A stretch of DNA of 64,000 nucleotides from Streptomyces katrae (GCF_000717655.1 NZ_JNZY01000023.1:62001-126000), one strand, 5' to 3'; positions 18,163 through 26,933 are shown, numbered from the stretch's first letter. Notes: generated from the sequence alone by a model not told the origin. Program-made: numbers and translations.

Positions 18163-18299
18163 TGGCGACAGCGCAGCTCTTCGTCCTGTGCGCCACCGTG
18201 GACGGCTGTTTCCCGCCCCCGCGCCGGGAGATCGAGACCGGCCGGGGACTCGTCGGCGCGCTGCTGGTCCAGGGCGGCGTCTGGCGCTACGAAGACCCT

Positions 18300-18870
18300 C
18301 GTCGGGTCCCGGCCGGTGTACGACCGCGATGTCCTGCTCGACCCCGACGCGCCGCCGGTCGCGCCGCTCGTGGCGTACCTGGAGATCCGGGCGTGCCCGG
18401 ACGGGCTCGACCTGGTCCGGGAACGCCCGAACTTCGCGGTGGTGCGCACCCTTTCCAAGGCGTACGGGCCGGCCGGAGTACGCATCGGCTACTGCGTGGC
18501 GGCACCTGCGGTGGTGTCCGCGGTGCACAAGGTGTCCGTTCCGTTCGCGGTCAGCAGGCTCGCCCAGGCCGCCGCGCTCGCCGCCCTCGACCGCCCCGAG
18601 GACGTACGCGCGCGCTCGGCGGCGGTGATCCGGGAGCGGAACCGGCTGTACGCCCGGCTCGTCCGGGCCGGGAGCAGCCGGCGACCCCCTCGCAGGCCTA
18701 CTTCGTGTGGATGCGCTGGGGGAACGAGCCGCCGAGTTCGAGGAGTTCTGCGCCCGCCACGGTGTGCTGGTGCGCGCGTTCCCGGGAGCCGGGGTACGCG
18801 TCACGGTCGCCTCCGGGAGGAGAACGACGCCTTCCTCTCGGCCGTCGCCCGCTACCGGGAACCCCGAGCC
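18300..18870 (+). pseudogene. Histidinol-phosphate-aminotransferase-like pseudogene
   Basis: Pieces of a class I/II PLP aminotransferase appear in order but in different frames: NFAVVRTLSKAYGPAGVRIG with the PLP Lys (about 18430-18485), SVPFAVSRLAQAAALAAL, PSQAYFVWMRWG (about 18690), FEEFCARHGVLVRAFPGAGV (about 18740-18795) and EENDAFLSAVARY (about 18825). At least three frameshifts are needed, and the N-terminal half before about residue 170 is gone. The order and spacing match HisC. The region lies between the HAD gene and the prenyl synthase. Confidence 0.75.
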
Positions 18871-19081
18871 GCCGGAGCGCGTCGCAGCACTGCTCCGCCT
18901 GCCGGTCGCCCGTCGGCCCCCGGCAGGCACGGTCTCCGGCGGCGCCGCCGGTTTCCGACTGCTGCTCTGGACGAGGCGGCGCCGGGAGCCTTCCTCGACC
19001 CCGCTGATAGGTTTGGCGATCGTTCTCCTCGGCCGGCCGGCCGACCCCGCGCTCCCGCTCGCTCACCGAAAGGTCGGCCCC

Positions 19082-20155
19082 GTGCACGACACCCCCGTGG
19101 CCGCCGCGGCCCGACGCGCCGCCGAGCACGCGCGACGGTTCGACGCCCGCTTCGCAACGTACTTCGACGAAGTGGCGGACCGCATGGGCGGCCCCACCCT
19201 GGGGCGTTACACGCCGCGCGCCCTGGAGCTGCTGCGGGAGCTGTCGTTGCGGGGCGGCAAGCGGCTGCGTCCGGCCCTCGTCTACGAGGCGGCGCGGCTG
19301 GTGACCGAGGGGGAGGTTCCCGGCCTGGACGAGGCCGCGCTCAGCCTGGAACTCCTGCAGACGCACGGGCTCGTCCACGACGACATCATCGACGACAGCC
19401 CCGAACGGCGCGGCGGTCCCTCCACCTACTACGCGTACCGGCAGGAGTTCCCGGACGACGAGCGCACCGCCTCGGCGCTGGCCATCCTCGCGGGCGACCT
19501 CGCCGCGTTCCTGTCCGTACGCGTCCTGCTCGACGGCGCCGCGTCGGCCGAGGTGAAGCAGGCCATGCTCAGGGTCCAGCTGGACACCGGCGCCCAGACC
19601 GTCGCCGGGCAGATCATCGACCTGGAACGGGATTCCAGTCCGCTGCCGGACGAGGAACTGCTCCATTGCGTCACCGAGTTCAAGTCCACCCGGTACTCGA
19701 TCCTTGCGCCCCTTCGCCTGGGCCTGCTGGCTGCGGGCGCCGACCTCGCCGCCGACGACGAACGGCTGCGCCGCTATGCCACCGCGCTCGGCATAGCCGG
19801 CCAGATGCGCAACGACTACCTCGACCTCTTCGGGGAAGGGGGTGCCGGCCCGGGCTCCGACATCCGTGCGGGGCGGCGCACGTACGCCGTGCGCGCCGTA
19901 CTGGCCGCCACGGACGGTGCCGAGCGGGCGGTGGTGGAGAAGGCGCTCGGCGACGTCGACTGCCCCCGGGAGTCCGTCGACCACATCCGCGACCTCGCGC
20001 GGCGCCACGGCATCGACGCCCGGATACGCGCCGACATCCGGCGCCACGCGCAGAACGCCACCGCCGAAGCCGCCGCATGGACGCCCCACTGGCGTACGGA
20101 AGCCGTCTCCTTCTTCACACACCTGCCCCACGTGGTCGCCCACACGGTGCAGTGA
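19082..20155 (+). CDS. Polyprenyl (trans-isoprenyl) diphosphate synthase
   Basis: A 357-residue head-to-tail prenyltransferase that condenses IPP with an allylic diphosphate. GKRLRPALVYEA binds IPP. The first Asp-rich motif is DDIIDD at residues 100-105, followed by SPERRGGPSTYY. The second is NDYLD at 244-248, so its first Asp is Asn. GAAAGG (19068-19073) lies 8 nt before the GTG start. Chain length cannot be set by eye; the residues before the first motif (LELLQTHGLVH) lack a bulky aromatic pair. It has no partner genes next to it, but could feed the terpene synthase at 35 kb. Confidence 0.9.
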   Translation: MHDTPVAAAARRAAEHARRFDARFATYFDEVADRMGGPTLGRYTPRALELLRELSLRGGKRLRPALVYEAARLVTEGEVPGLDEAALSLELLQTHGLVHDDIIDDSPERRGGPSTYYAYRQEFPDDERTASALAILAGDLAAFLSVRVLLDGAASAEVKQAMLRVQLDTGAQTVAGQIIDLERDSSPLPDEELLHCVTEFKSTRYSILAPLRLGLLAAGADLAADDERLRRYATALGIAGQMRNDYLDLFGEGGAGPGSDIRAGRRTYAVRAVLAATDGAERAVVEKALGDVDCPRESVDHIRDLARRHGIDARIRADIRRHAQNATAEAAAWTPHWRTEAVSFFTHLPHVVAHTVQ

Positions 20156-20376
20156 ATCGCTCAGGGCATCCGTCCGGCCGCCGCGGCGCCTCCCCCCGGC
20201 GATCCATGGTGATCCCTCCCGGGGAGGCGCTGCGCACGCCGGAATCGGGCGTGTCGGAAGGTTCTGTTCGGGAGGCTCTGTGGCCGGGTGTCCGGGGCAA
20301 GGGGTGGCGGGCGAGCCGCGTCGCGCAATGCCGCGCGCCTGGCGGCCGGCCGCCGGCCCCGCGCGAGGATGGAGGG

Positions 20377-20799
20377 ATGACAGACCACTTCACCACCCGG
20401 ACCATCGACGTCACCACCGGCTCCGCCGAGGCCGTCCACGATCTGACCGCCGCCTGCGCCCGCTTCCTCCGCGACGTCGCCCGCGGGCGCGACGGGCTCC
20501 TCAACGTGTTCACCCCGCACGCGACGGCCGGGCTCGCCGTCATCGAGACGGGCGCCGGCAGCGACGACGACCTGCTGGACGCCCTGCGCACGCTGCTCCC
20601 CGCCGACGACCGCTGGCGCCACCGGCACGGCTCCCCCGGCCACGGCCGCGACCACGTGCTCCCGGCGCTCGTGCCGCCGCACGCCACACTGCCGGTCGTC
20701 GGGGGCGAACTCGCGCTGGGAACCTGGCAGTCGGTCGTCCTGGTGGACACCAACGGGGACAACCCGCAGCGCACCGTACGGCTGTCCTTCCTCGGCTGA
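20377..20799 (+). CDS. YjbQ-family (UPF0047) protein
   Basis: A 140-residue protein with the family motifs NVFTPHATAGLAVIETG, then RHRHGSPGHGRDHVLPALVP and LGTWQSVVLVDTNGDN. These form a small beta-rich trimer with a conserved His/Asp pocket, and some members have weak thiamine-phosphate synthase activity. GAGG at 20365-20368 lies 8 nt before the ATG. It follows the prenyl synthase by about 220 bp, so it may be a separate transcript. Biological role is uncertain throughout the family. Confidence 0.88.
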   Translation: MTDHFTTRTIDVTTGSAEAVHDLTAACARFLRDVARGRDGLLNVFTPHATAGLAVIETGAGSDDDLLDALRTLLPADDRWRHRHGSPGHGRDHVLPALVPPHATLPVVGGELALGTWQSVVLVDTNGDNPQRTVRLSFLG

Positions 20800-20864
20800 G
20801 GACCCAGTGCCGTGCGGCGGCTCCCCGGCGCCTCAGGAGCGCCGGGGAGCCGCAGCCGGAGCCG

Positions 20865-21056
20865 TCACCGCCGGCGGTCGCGGTCGGCCGTACGGCGCTG
20901 GGCGTCGGTGTTCGGGGTGAGGGCGTCCCCCGCCTCCCCATCCCGGCTGCCCGGGGCGACGGCCTCCTCGGCTTCCTTGCGCGCCTCGCGGTCGCCGCTC
21001 TCCCCCGGCGCCTTGGAGGGCGGGGTGGTGCGCCGGTGCTTCTTGTGCTCGGTCAT
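20865..21056 (-). CDS. Small basic hypothetical protein, 63 aa
   Basis: A highly charged, Lys/Arg/Glu-rich peptide starting MTEHKKHRRTTPPSKAPGES with no hydrophobic segment, so it is probably disordered and cytoplasmic. AAGGAG about 9 nt upstream of the ATG supports translation. It lies 22 bp after the PRC-barrel gene on the same strand and may be co-transcribed. The function is unknown. Confidence 0.6.
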   Translation of the reverse strand: MTEHKKHRRTTPPSKAPGESGDREARKEAEEAVAPGSRDGEAGDALTPNTDAQRRTADRDRRR

Positions 21057-21078
21057 CTCGCGTGCTCCTTGCGGCGGT

Positions 21079-21447
21079 TCAGAGGGGACGGCCGCCGAAG
21101 GCGTCGCCGACCCGGTAGTAGGCGGTGAGTTCGTCGTGGTAGCCGGCGTCCTCGAGGTGCGTGTCGCGGTGGAACTCGGGAGCGTTCTTGATCTGCTCCT
21201 TCGTCCGGTCGATGTAGATCCTCTCCTCGTCCACGTCGATCCGCGAGACGGTGCCGGCCGGAAGGAGGACCTCCTTGCCGAAGATCCACGGGCCGGTGTC
21301 GACCACGATGTACGCGGAGCCGGCCTCGTCCGAATGCTTGTCCACCTTGCCGATGCCGCCGTCGACGGCCTCGACCTTGAATCCGCTCAGATCGACGCCC
21401 TGCAGGTGGCCGGACGTCCCGCGGTAACCCCACACGTTCCCGGTCAT
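21079..21447 (-). CDS. PRC-barrel domain protein
   Basis: A 122-residue protein. FKVEAVDGGIGKVDKHSD and AYIVVDTGPWIFGKEVLLPA are the PRC-barrel beta strands, followed by VSRIDVDEERIYIDRTKEQI, as in stress-linked PRC-barrel proteins of actinomycetes. The C-terminal tail has an acidic/aromatic patch. An AAGGGA box precedes the ATG. These proteins are thought to act as small binding or RNA-maturation-like domains; no specific target is evident here. It probably forms a two-gene unit with the downstream 63-aa gene. Confidence 0.8.
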   Translation of the reverse strand: MTGNVWGYRGTSGHLQGVDLSGFKVEAVDGGIGKVDKHSDEAGSAYIVVDTGPWIFGKEVLLPAGTVSRIDVDEERIYIDRTKEQIKNAPEFHRDTHLEDAGYHDELTAYYRVGDAFGGRPL

Positions 21448-21629
21448 GACGAGTGGTCCCTTCTGCTCGGCTCGGATGTGCTGCCTTGCACGACACCGCG
21501 CCTGCCCCGCCTTTCAGGTCTCACACGGGCGCGGCCGGTCGGACGACTGTTTCGTTGTGCGGCTGCCGCGTGCGGATCTCGTTCGCTCAGCGGCTTTCTC
21601 CTCAAGCCCGCGGAGGCTGAACTGGGCAC

Positions 21630-22016
21630 ATGCCACCGCGACAGGCCGAACCGACCACCGAGCCCTCCGAGGAAAGGCGCGACGACGACTGCGCGCGGGT
21701 CCGGCGCATCCTTGCCCGGGCCGGGTTCGACACCTCGTCGGCGGAGGGGGACGGACTGCGTGTATGGGCGGCCCCCGACGGTGTCATGGTGGGGTGGGTC
21801 GCCCGCGAGGTGCTGAGGCCGACCCTCCGGATCCACGGCCACGAGGAGGACCTGTCCCGGTTCACCGCCCTGGCGGGCCTGCGCGAGGCGCTGCGGACTG
21901 CCCTCGCCGTGGTCCTGCGCGATGCGGGCTTCGCTGTCGCCACCCGCGAGGAGTGCCTCCTCGTCCTGCGGCCCGGAACGACTCCGGCGGACGGAGGGGG
22001 CCGAGCGCGACGCTGA
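21630..22016 (+). CDS. Hypothetical protein, 128 aa
   Basis: A small soluble protein with an acidic N-terminus (TTEPSEERRDDDCARVRRIL) and an alpha/beta body containing AAPDGVMVGWVAREVLRPTL. GGAGG lies near 21612. It ends 4 bp from the stop of the convergent AraC-type gene. No catalytic motif or family is recognised. Confidence 0.6.
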   Translation: MPPRQAEPTTEPSEERRDDDCARVRRILARAGFDTSSAEGDGLRVWAAPDGVMVGWVAREVLRPTLRIHGHEEDLSRFTALAGLREALRTALAVVLRDAGFAVATREECLLVLRPGTTPADGGGRARR

Positions 22017-22020
22017 ATGC

Positions 22021-22998
22021 TCAGGCCCCGGCGAGGGTGCGGCGGGGAAGCTCGCCGTAGGCCTCTCGGTAGGCGGCGGAAAAACGCCCCTGATGGTGGA
22101 AGCCCCAGCGGTGGGCGATGGCCGTGACGGTGTCCCGCGCGGGATCCGCCGCGACCAGGTCGGCACGGGCCAGGGCCAGGCGTACGCGGCGCAGGTAGGC
22201 CATCGGGGTCGTGTCGAGATGGCTCCGGAAGGCGTACTGGAGGGCCCGGGGAGTGACCCCTGCGGCAGCTGCCATGTCGGCCAGGCCGATTTCGCCGTCC
22301 GGTTGCGACTCCATGAAGGCGACGGCCCGGCGGACGGTCTGCGGCGTCGCGTCCCGGGTGTCCGCGAGCACGGGATCGGGGTGGGCGTCGGTGGGGAAGG
22401 CAGCCAGCAGGACCGCGGCGAGCATCCTGGCGGCGGCGTCGACCACGAGCCGTTCTCCGCCCTCCGGCAGGGCCAGGACGCTCTCCTCCACGTAGCCGAC
22501 GGTCCTCTTCCACTGGTCGGCCATGGCCTTCGACACGGGAGTGAAGCGGCTGAAGCGCAGCGGACGGGCGGTGTGCCCGGGTGGGCGGCCCGCGACCTCT
22601 TCCACGAGGGCGATCGGTACGGTCACGGCGCGCAGCTCGGCCGCGAACACCCGTCCCGCGTAGGGGAGGTGGGGCTGCGAGATCGCGAGGACGTCGCCCG
22701 GCCCGGCTTCGGTGACGTCGTCCGCGCACTCCCCGACCATGCGGCCGCCGACCACGTGCGTGACGGCCACGGCCCCGAGGGGACGGGTGGCGTAGGCGTA
22801 CTCCGTGGGCAGCGCGAGGGTGCTGAGCGACACAGGACCGGCGTTGGTGCGGGCGTAACGGAAGGAGCTGTGGGGGGCGGGCGTCTTCATGCGCAGGCTC
22901 GTCCCGTAGGCCGCCTTCAGCCAGTCGCGTGCGACGTCCACTTCGGTGGTACGGAAGCTGTGCCCGTCCGAAGGGTCGGCGTGCGACTGATCAAGCAT
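22021..22998 (-). CDS. AraC-family transcriptional regulator
   Basis: A 325-residue regulator. The N-terminal half (residues about 10-190) is a cupin-like sensor domain with many aromatic and His residues. The C-terminal half has the double helix-turn-helix: IGLADMAAAAGVTPRALQYA, then YLRRVRLALARADLVAADPA, and the signature VTAIAHRWGFHHQGRFSAAY followed by YREAYGELPR. The ATG at 22998 (MLDQSHADPS) is preferred over the much longer open frame to 23292. The layout resembles AraC proteins that control aromatic catabolism, but no catabolic gene lies next to it, so the target is unknown. Confidence 0.88.
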   Translation of the reverse strand: MLDQSHADPSDGHSFRTTEVDVARDWLKAAYGTSLRMKTPAPHSSFRYARTNAGPVSLSTLALPTEYAYATRPLGAVAVTHVVGGRMVGECADDVTEAGPGDVLAISQPHLPYAGRVFAAELRAVTVPIALVEEVAGRPPGHTARPLRFSRFTPVSKAMADQWKRTVGYVEESVLALPEGGERLVVDAAARMLAAVLLAAFPTDAHPDPVLADTRDATPQTVRRAVAFMESQPDGEIGLADMAAAAGVTPRALQYAFRSHLDTTPMAYLRRVRLALARADLVAADPARDTVTAIAHRWGFHHQGRFSAAYREAYGELPRRTLAGA

Positions 22999-23099
22999 GG
23001 CGATGGGCGTCCTCTTCCACGGGGGCCGGGGCACGGCAGGGCCGCGCGGTTCAAGCGTACGTGCTGCGGAAGCCTCGACGGGACGTCGCGGAAGAGGTC

Positions 23100-23250
23100 C
23101 TATCCGGCGCCCTCCTCGACGTAGCGCGGCAACTCGGCGACGAGTCTGCGCGAGGCCTCCCGCATCGCCGAACGGGTCATGCCCGCGGCGTGCGGGGAGA
23201 GGGCGCAGTGGGGGTTGAGGGGCAGCGTGGAGACACGAATTTCCATGTCG
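23100..23250 (-). pseudogene. D-2-hydroxyacid dehydrogenase, C-terminal remnant
   Basis: The minus strand reads LPLNPHCALSPHAAGMTRSA, then MREASRRLVAELPRYVEEG and a TAG stop. The SPHAAGMTR block is the catalytic-His region at the C-terminus of D-isomer-specific 2-hydroxyacid dehydrogenases. Nothing upstream of it is recognisable, so only about 45 codons survive. Confidence 0.5.
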
Positions 23251-23358
23251 ACGACGCGGCAAGCGCGGATCTGTCAGCTTCAGCGTGCTCAAAAAGAGCC
23301 TGGTCGGGTCGGACGAGTCAGCATACGAGCTGCGGTTGCCGACGAGTCGGGCCCGGAT

Positions 23359-23709
23359 TCACCACTTCTCGGCGAGGGATTCGAGCGGGGCATCAGCGTT
23401 GGCACGGGTGATCCGCCCGGCGATGGCGAGGGCGTCGACGACCCAGCCGCGAGCTTGCAGGGTCCCACCGAGGTGGCCAGCGAGGACGGCCGTGACCGCC
23501 TCGTGCCGGGCATCGTTACCACAAGCCTCGAGGACGAGTTCGGCAAGGGGTTCGAAGTCGCCGTCCTCAGCGTCGCGGACAGCGGAGGACATCGTCGAAC
23601 GTATGCGGTACATGCCCGCGGCTTCCTTGAGATCGCGCCAGAACCGGGCCTCGTACCGTCCGGGCAGGGCGTCGAGGAGGGCGGCGAGCTGCTGCTCGTC
23701 GTCGATCAC
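23359..23709 (-). CDS. Hypothetical protein, 116 aa
   Basis: A small acidic helical protein starting MIDDEQQLAALLDALPGRYE from a GTG with GGAAGGAG about 7 nt upstream. It has regular heptad-like leucines and no membrane segment or Cys motif. It is downstream of and co-directional with the CoiA-like gene, 125 bp away. No family is recognised. Confidence 0.6.
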   Translation of the reverse strand: MIDDEQQLAALLDALPGRYEARFWRDLKEAAGMYRIRSTMSSAVRDAEDGDFEPLAELVLEACGNDARHEAVTAVLAGHLGGTLQARGWVVDALAIAGRITRANADAPLESLAEKW

Positions 23710-23833
23710 GTCGGACTCCTTCCGATAGGCGTCGGGCCAGTATCGGCGCCGCCTGATCTATCCGGAGGCGCTTCCGAAGAGTCGAACGGATACGGCACCG
23801 AGTCACGCCAACCGACGGCACGGGCCGGTCTGG

Positions 23834-25138
23834 TCACGCGCTGTTGGGCCTGTTGGACCAACCGAGCCCAACGGGCCCAACCGGTGAATCCGCAGTCCCG
23901 TACGGGGCGACCCGGACGAAGTCGCTGCGCCTGGTGACCGGGTTCAGCACAGCGACCTTCAGCGGGCTCCTGGCGGCAGCCTGGATACGTGAGAGCCAAG
24001 TGTGATTCGGTACCAGGATCGTCAGATCTCTCGGCCACCGGGCGAGCGCTTTCGGATCAGGGCACACCACGCCGGCCAGGTTGAACCCGCCGCTTCCTCC
24101 CGTCGCCCGGGAGTAGACGAGCAGCCCGCGGCCGTGGGCCGGGCTCTGATCGCCGTAGGTGATCGCCTTGCCCGAAGCGGAACGGACCATCTGTGTGAAG
24201 GGCTCCCACACCAAGGCATCCAGGCCGGCGTACTCGAAGAAGCCAGCCAGCCGCTGCAACTCCGCCGCCCGCTCGCGCTTCCGTTCTCGCACACGCTCCT
24301 CGGCCGCTTGGCGACGTTGAGCAGCAGCAGCGGCCCGTTCCTCGGCCTCCTGGCGGCGACGCTCGGCGTCGGCTGCCCGTGTAACGGCTTCGGCCTCAGC
24401 CTCCAGTTGGGCGCGGGCGACGGCCATGCGCTCGTACGCGGGAGCCGTCCACCACACCGCGCCGTTCACGCCGGTGTGAACGTGTACCTGTCCTTCAAGG
24501 ACCCACTTGATCGCGTCACCGAGCGAGCAGGTTATGTGCTCCCACTTCGCCTTCGCCTTCAAGGTGCGCGGCGCCCAGGCGTAGCGCACCATCCCGTGCC
24601 ACACCGTCCAGGTCTCGCCGCGCTGCTGTGGGAAGCGCACCCGCAACGAGGGTACGACCCTCTCCCACGGCCGGTCCGTCAAGGCGACCCAGCACACCGC
24701 CACCCCGTCCTGCGCATAGCGGTCCGTGCGCATCTGGGCGTCCTGCGGCGTCATCGGCGACAGCTGCGCCTCCAATGCCATGAAGGGACGGCCGTGCTCG
24801 TCGAAGACCATCACGTCGGCGCGCCAGTTCCGGGCCTCGCTGCTGACTTCCAGGTCCGCCCGCCAGCCCGCTGCCCGGGCAGCCAGGGCCAGCTCCAGCT
24901 TCAGCAGGTGGTGCTCAGGCGACTCGTTCGCCAGCTCGCAGTCCTTCGGCCGCACCTGGTGGTAGAAGTGCCGGGCGCTGTACTGGGATACCCGGGCGAA
25001 GACCCGTCCCCGGCACTCCGGACACGCCAGCTCCAGCCCCTTGACGCGATGGACGTCCGTCCAGGCGCGACCACACCCGAGATCGTCCAGCGACGCGTCC
25101 AGCCTGCCCCATAACGGATGTACAGCGGTATACCCCAT
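23834..25138 (-). CDS. CoiA-like nuclease/zinc-finger protein
   Basis: A 434-residue protein. Near residue 38 LACPECRGRVFARVS is a CxxC knuckle typical of the CoiA N-terminus. After SPEHHLLKLELALAARAAGW comes WRADVMVFDEHGRPFMALEAQ, which fits the D-(x)n-E-x-Q core of the CoiA restriction-like (PD-(D/E)xK) nuclease fold. Residues about 235-290 are a long Glu/Arg/Ala coiled coil. A C-terminal domain of about 140 residues is unassigned. The ATG at 25138 is preferred to the preceding TTG, with AAGGGG upstream. CoiA-type proteins process incoming or branched DNA; a DNA-uptake, repair or defence role is possible. Confidence 0.75.
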   Translation of the reverse strand: MGYTAVHPLWGRLDASLDDLGCGRAWTDVHRVKGLELACPECRGRVFARVSQYSARHFYHQVRPKDCELANESPEHHLLKLELALAARAAGWRADLEVSSEARNWRADVMVFDEHGRPFMALEAQLSPMTPQDAQMRTDRYAQDGVAVCWVALTDRPWERVVPSLRVRFPQQRGETWTVWHGMVRYAWAPRTLKAKAKWEHITCSLGDAIKWVLEGQVHVHTGVNGAVWWTAPAYERMAVARAQLEAEAEAVTRAADAERRRQEAEERAAAAAQRRQAAEERVRERKRERAAELQRLAGFFEYAGLDALVWEPFTQMVRSASGKAITYGDQSPAHGRGLLVYSRATGGSGGFNLAGVVCPDPKALARWPRDLTILVPNHTWLSRIQAAARSPLKVAVLNPVTRRSDFVRVAPYGTADSPVGPVGLGWSNRPNSA

Positions 25139-25418
25139 CAAGCCCCCTTATGCGCCTCACCACCAGCGTCCCCAGCCAAAGACGGCCCCACGCCCTCTCG
25201 CGCCACCGCGTACCGACTGAGCACGGCCTTGTCGATCAACGTTGCCTGCCTATCCCCCGCCAGGCAAGAGCCACTTCAGTGCCGTCCCCCTCGCCCGGCA
25301 GCACGCTCCACTCGTCCCCAGTGCGAGCCACGGGGAGAGCTACAAACCTGGCCGGCTTCCCTTCCGCAGTCGGGACACGCCACAGCCAGCACGGCCGGCG
25401 AGCCGGGAGACCGGGAAC

Positions 25419-25766
25419 TCATTCTGCGCTGCTCCGCTGCGCGCGCTCATCCAGGATGGGCTGAACACGCTCGTCGTGTGGGTATGGCCGGACCCTTCTG
25501 CGGCCCATCCGGTCGTCGTTCACACAGTCCTTGCCCACGACGGCGAAGCAGCGTGGGCAGTGTTCCTTGATCCAAAACCGGCGGGCCACCAGCTCGTGCC
25601 GCGGCGATGGCACCTTCGGACGCGCCGGCGCCTCGGGTTCGGACCTGCCCGGATCCTCGAGACCTGCGCGCGCCTTCCACTCGGTAATCTTGCTTACCTC
25701 GTCAGGGGCAAGGAGGTCCCCGGCGTGGTCCGCCGCACGACACAGGCTCCGCACGAGCCTGCGCAT
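25419..25766 (-). CDS. Small zinc-finger protein, possibly frameshifted at 5' end
   Basis: A 115-residue reading with a C-terminal metal-binding block HCPRCFAVVGKDCVNDD followed by PYPHDERVQPIL, similar to short CxxC...C...H fingers in actinomycete proteins. The annotated ATG at 25766 has no good ribosome site. A strong GGAGG sits 6 nt before an ATG at 25843 in another frame, and the zinc-finger frame itself stays open upstream (ALLRCRAPATEMRRLVRSLC). A single-base shift near 25808 would join the two into about 140 residues. It is therefore either a frameshifted gene or a shorter one with a weak start. Confidence 0.5.
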   Translation of the reverse strand: MRRLVRSLCRAADHAGDLLAPDEVSKITEWKARAGLEDPGRSEPEAPARPKVPSPRHELVARRFWIKEHCPRCFAVVGKDCVNDDRMGRRRVRPYPHDERVQPILDERAQRSSAE

Positions 25767-25864
25767 CTCCGTCGCCGGCGCACGACAGCGGAGCAGAGCC
25801 AGGCTTTCCGGGGTCCGCGCTGAACCCGCTTCGCAGCCTTCATCTCTGCCTCCTGCCTGCTCCT

Positions 25865-26390
25865 TTGTATGTCGAGCATCTGCAGGCCGACGCCGCAGGC
25901 AGCCAGGTGGGCGGCCGCAACATCCGCGAGCCGGGCCTCCTCGCCCGTGCGCTCATGGCTGGCTGTCGCAGAGGCAGTACCGGGGTGTCAGGTCTGAAGA
26001 TCGGTCTCAAGGGCGACATCGCCGTCGACTGGCCGGCGGCCGCAACGCCTGTGACGAGCAAGACTCTGCCGGTAACGAAGACGAAGCGCCTCGACCGCAA
26101 CCGGCCCGTCTCGGTCCGCGAGTGCAAGCGCTACTGGGGAGCCAACTACACCGACGGCGGCAAGGGAGTGCGACGAGTTCCCCTTCGCCTCCACCTACGA
26201 AGGATCCGCGATCGACGAGTACGACCCCCACGTCGAGAAGAACAACTTCTCCGTCCAGCCCGTCCCCGGCGACCAGAACGGAGCCGGCGGAACCCTGCTG
26301 CGCGGCTTCTACAACGCCCACCGCATCATCGACGGACCCGAAGACGGCTTCATCGTAAAGATCAACTGGCACAGACGTCCAACAGCAGGG
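25865..26390 (+). pseudogene. NucA/NucB-type secreted DNase, frameshifted
   Basis: The first frame reads to VSVRECKRYWGANYTDGGKG. After a +1 shift near 26168 it continues CDEFPFASTYEGSAIDEYDP, then VQPVPGDQNGAGGTLLRGFY and RIIDGPEDGFIVKIN. This is the catalytic half of the NucA/NucB deoxyribonuclease domain (conserved DE-FPFAST and Q-N-GG blocks). The normal stop is also missing, as the second frame runs on past the hairpin at 26388. Such domains are secreted nucleases or the toxic tips of polymorphic toxins. Here it looks broken. Confidence 0.7.
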
Positions 26391-26415
26391 CCCGGTACAG
26401 GGGTGTGCCGGGCCC
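26388..26415. terminator. Bidirectional hairpin
   Basis: GGGCCCGG (26388-26395) pairs perfectly with CCGGGCCC (26408-26415) around a 12-nt loop. It lies between the NucA/NucB remnant and the 3' end of the convergent minus-strand gene. No T-run follows, as is usual in this GC-rich DNA. Confidence 0.6.
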
Positions 26416-26420
26416 CGCCC

Positions 26421-26933
26421 TCATCCGGCCTTCGGCCAGAAATCGATCACGTACCGCTCCACGCCGTACGCCGTGCCCTCATCCCGCGTCACACGCTCCA
26501 CCTCCGCCCTGCCCGCGCAGCGGACCCTCACCCGCCACATCCCCCCGCGGCCAAGCCGGATCAGCTCCTCGGCACGGCCGCTCCCCCACACCGCCACCTC
26601 GCCCGTGACCGACTCGTAGTCGATCTCCCCCTGCTCCTCCCACTCGCCATCCTCGTGGTCGGGCGGGCCGTCCCAGACACGGGCTGTCACCGCGGCGGTG
26701 TGAGTGTGACCAGCGCTGAACACATCGAACCGGCGGACACGCTCCTGCAGGAACACCCCCCAGTCGAAGTCATCCGGGAACGGCACCGGCACCACGCTGT
26801 CGTCCGACTCCTGAAAACCGAACGCCCGGAACTCCACCCGCGCATCCAGCTCCTGCTGCCCCAGCAACCTGGCCACGCTTCGCCCTTCCTCCCAGAACCG
26901 CAAAACCTCCACCAAGACCGTAGAACACGGCAC
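26421..26933 (-). CDS. Hypothetical protein, about 170 aa
   Basis: A mostly beta protein with FWEEGRSVARLLGQQELDAR and FPDDFDWGVFLQERVRRFDV, then AGHTHTAAVTARVWDGPPDH. The GTG at 26933 sits on a GGGGAGGGAG tract; the GTG at 26912 (MVEVLRFWEE) is an alternative start. The frame stays open further upstream without homology. It has no signal peptide. It is downstream of the Rhs/immunity region on the same strand and could be an accessory or immunity-type gene, but I recognise no family. Confidence 0.55.
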   Translation of the reverse strand: MPCSTVLVEVLRFWEEGRSVARLLGQQELDARVEFRAFGFQESDDSVVPVPFPDDFDWGVFLQERVRRFDVFSAGHTHTAAVTARVWDGPPDHEDGEWEEQGEIDYESVTGEVAVWGSGRAEELIRLGRGGMWRVRVRCAGRAEVERVTRDEGTAYGVERYVIDFWPKAG

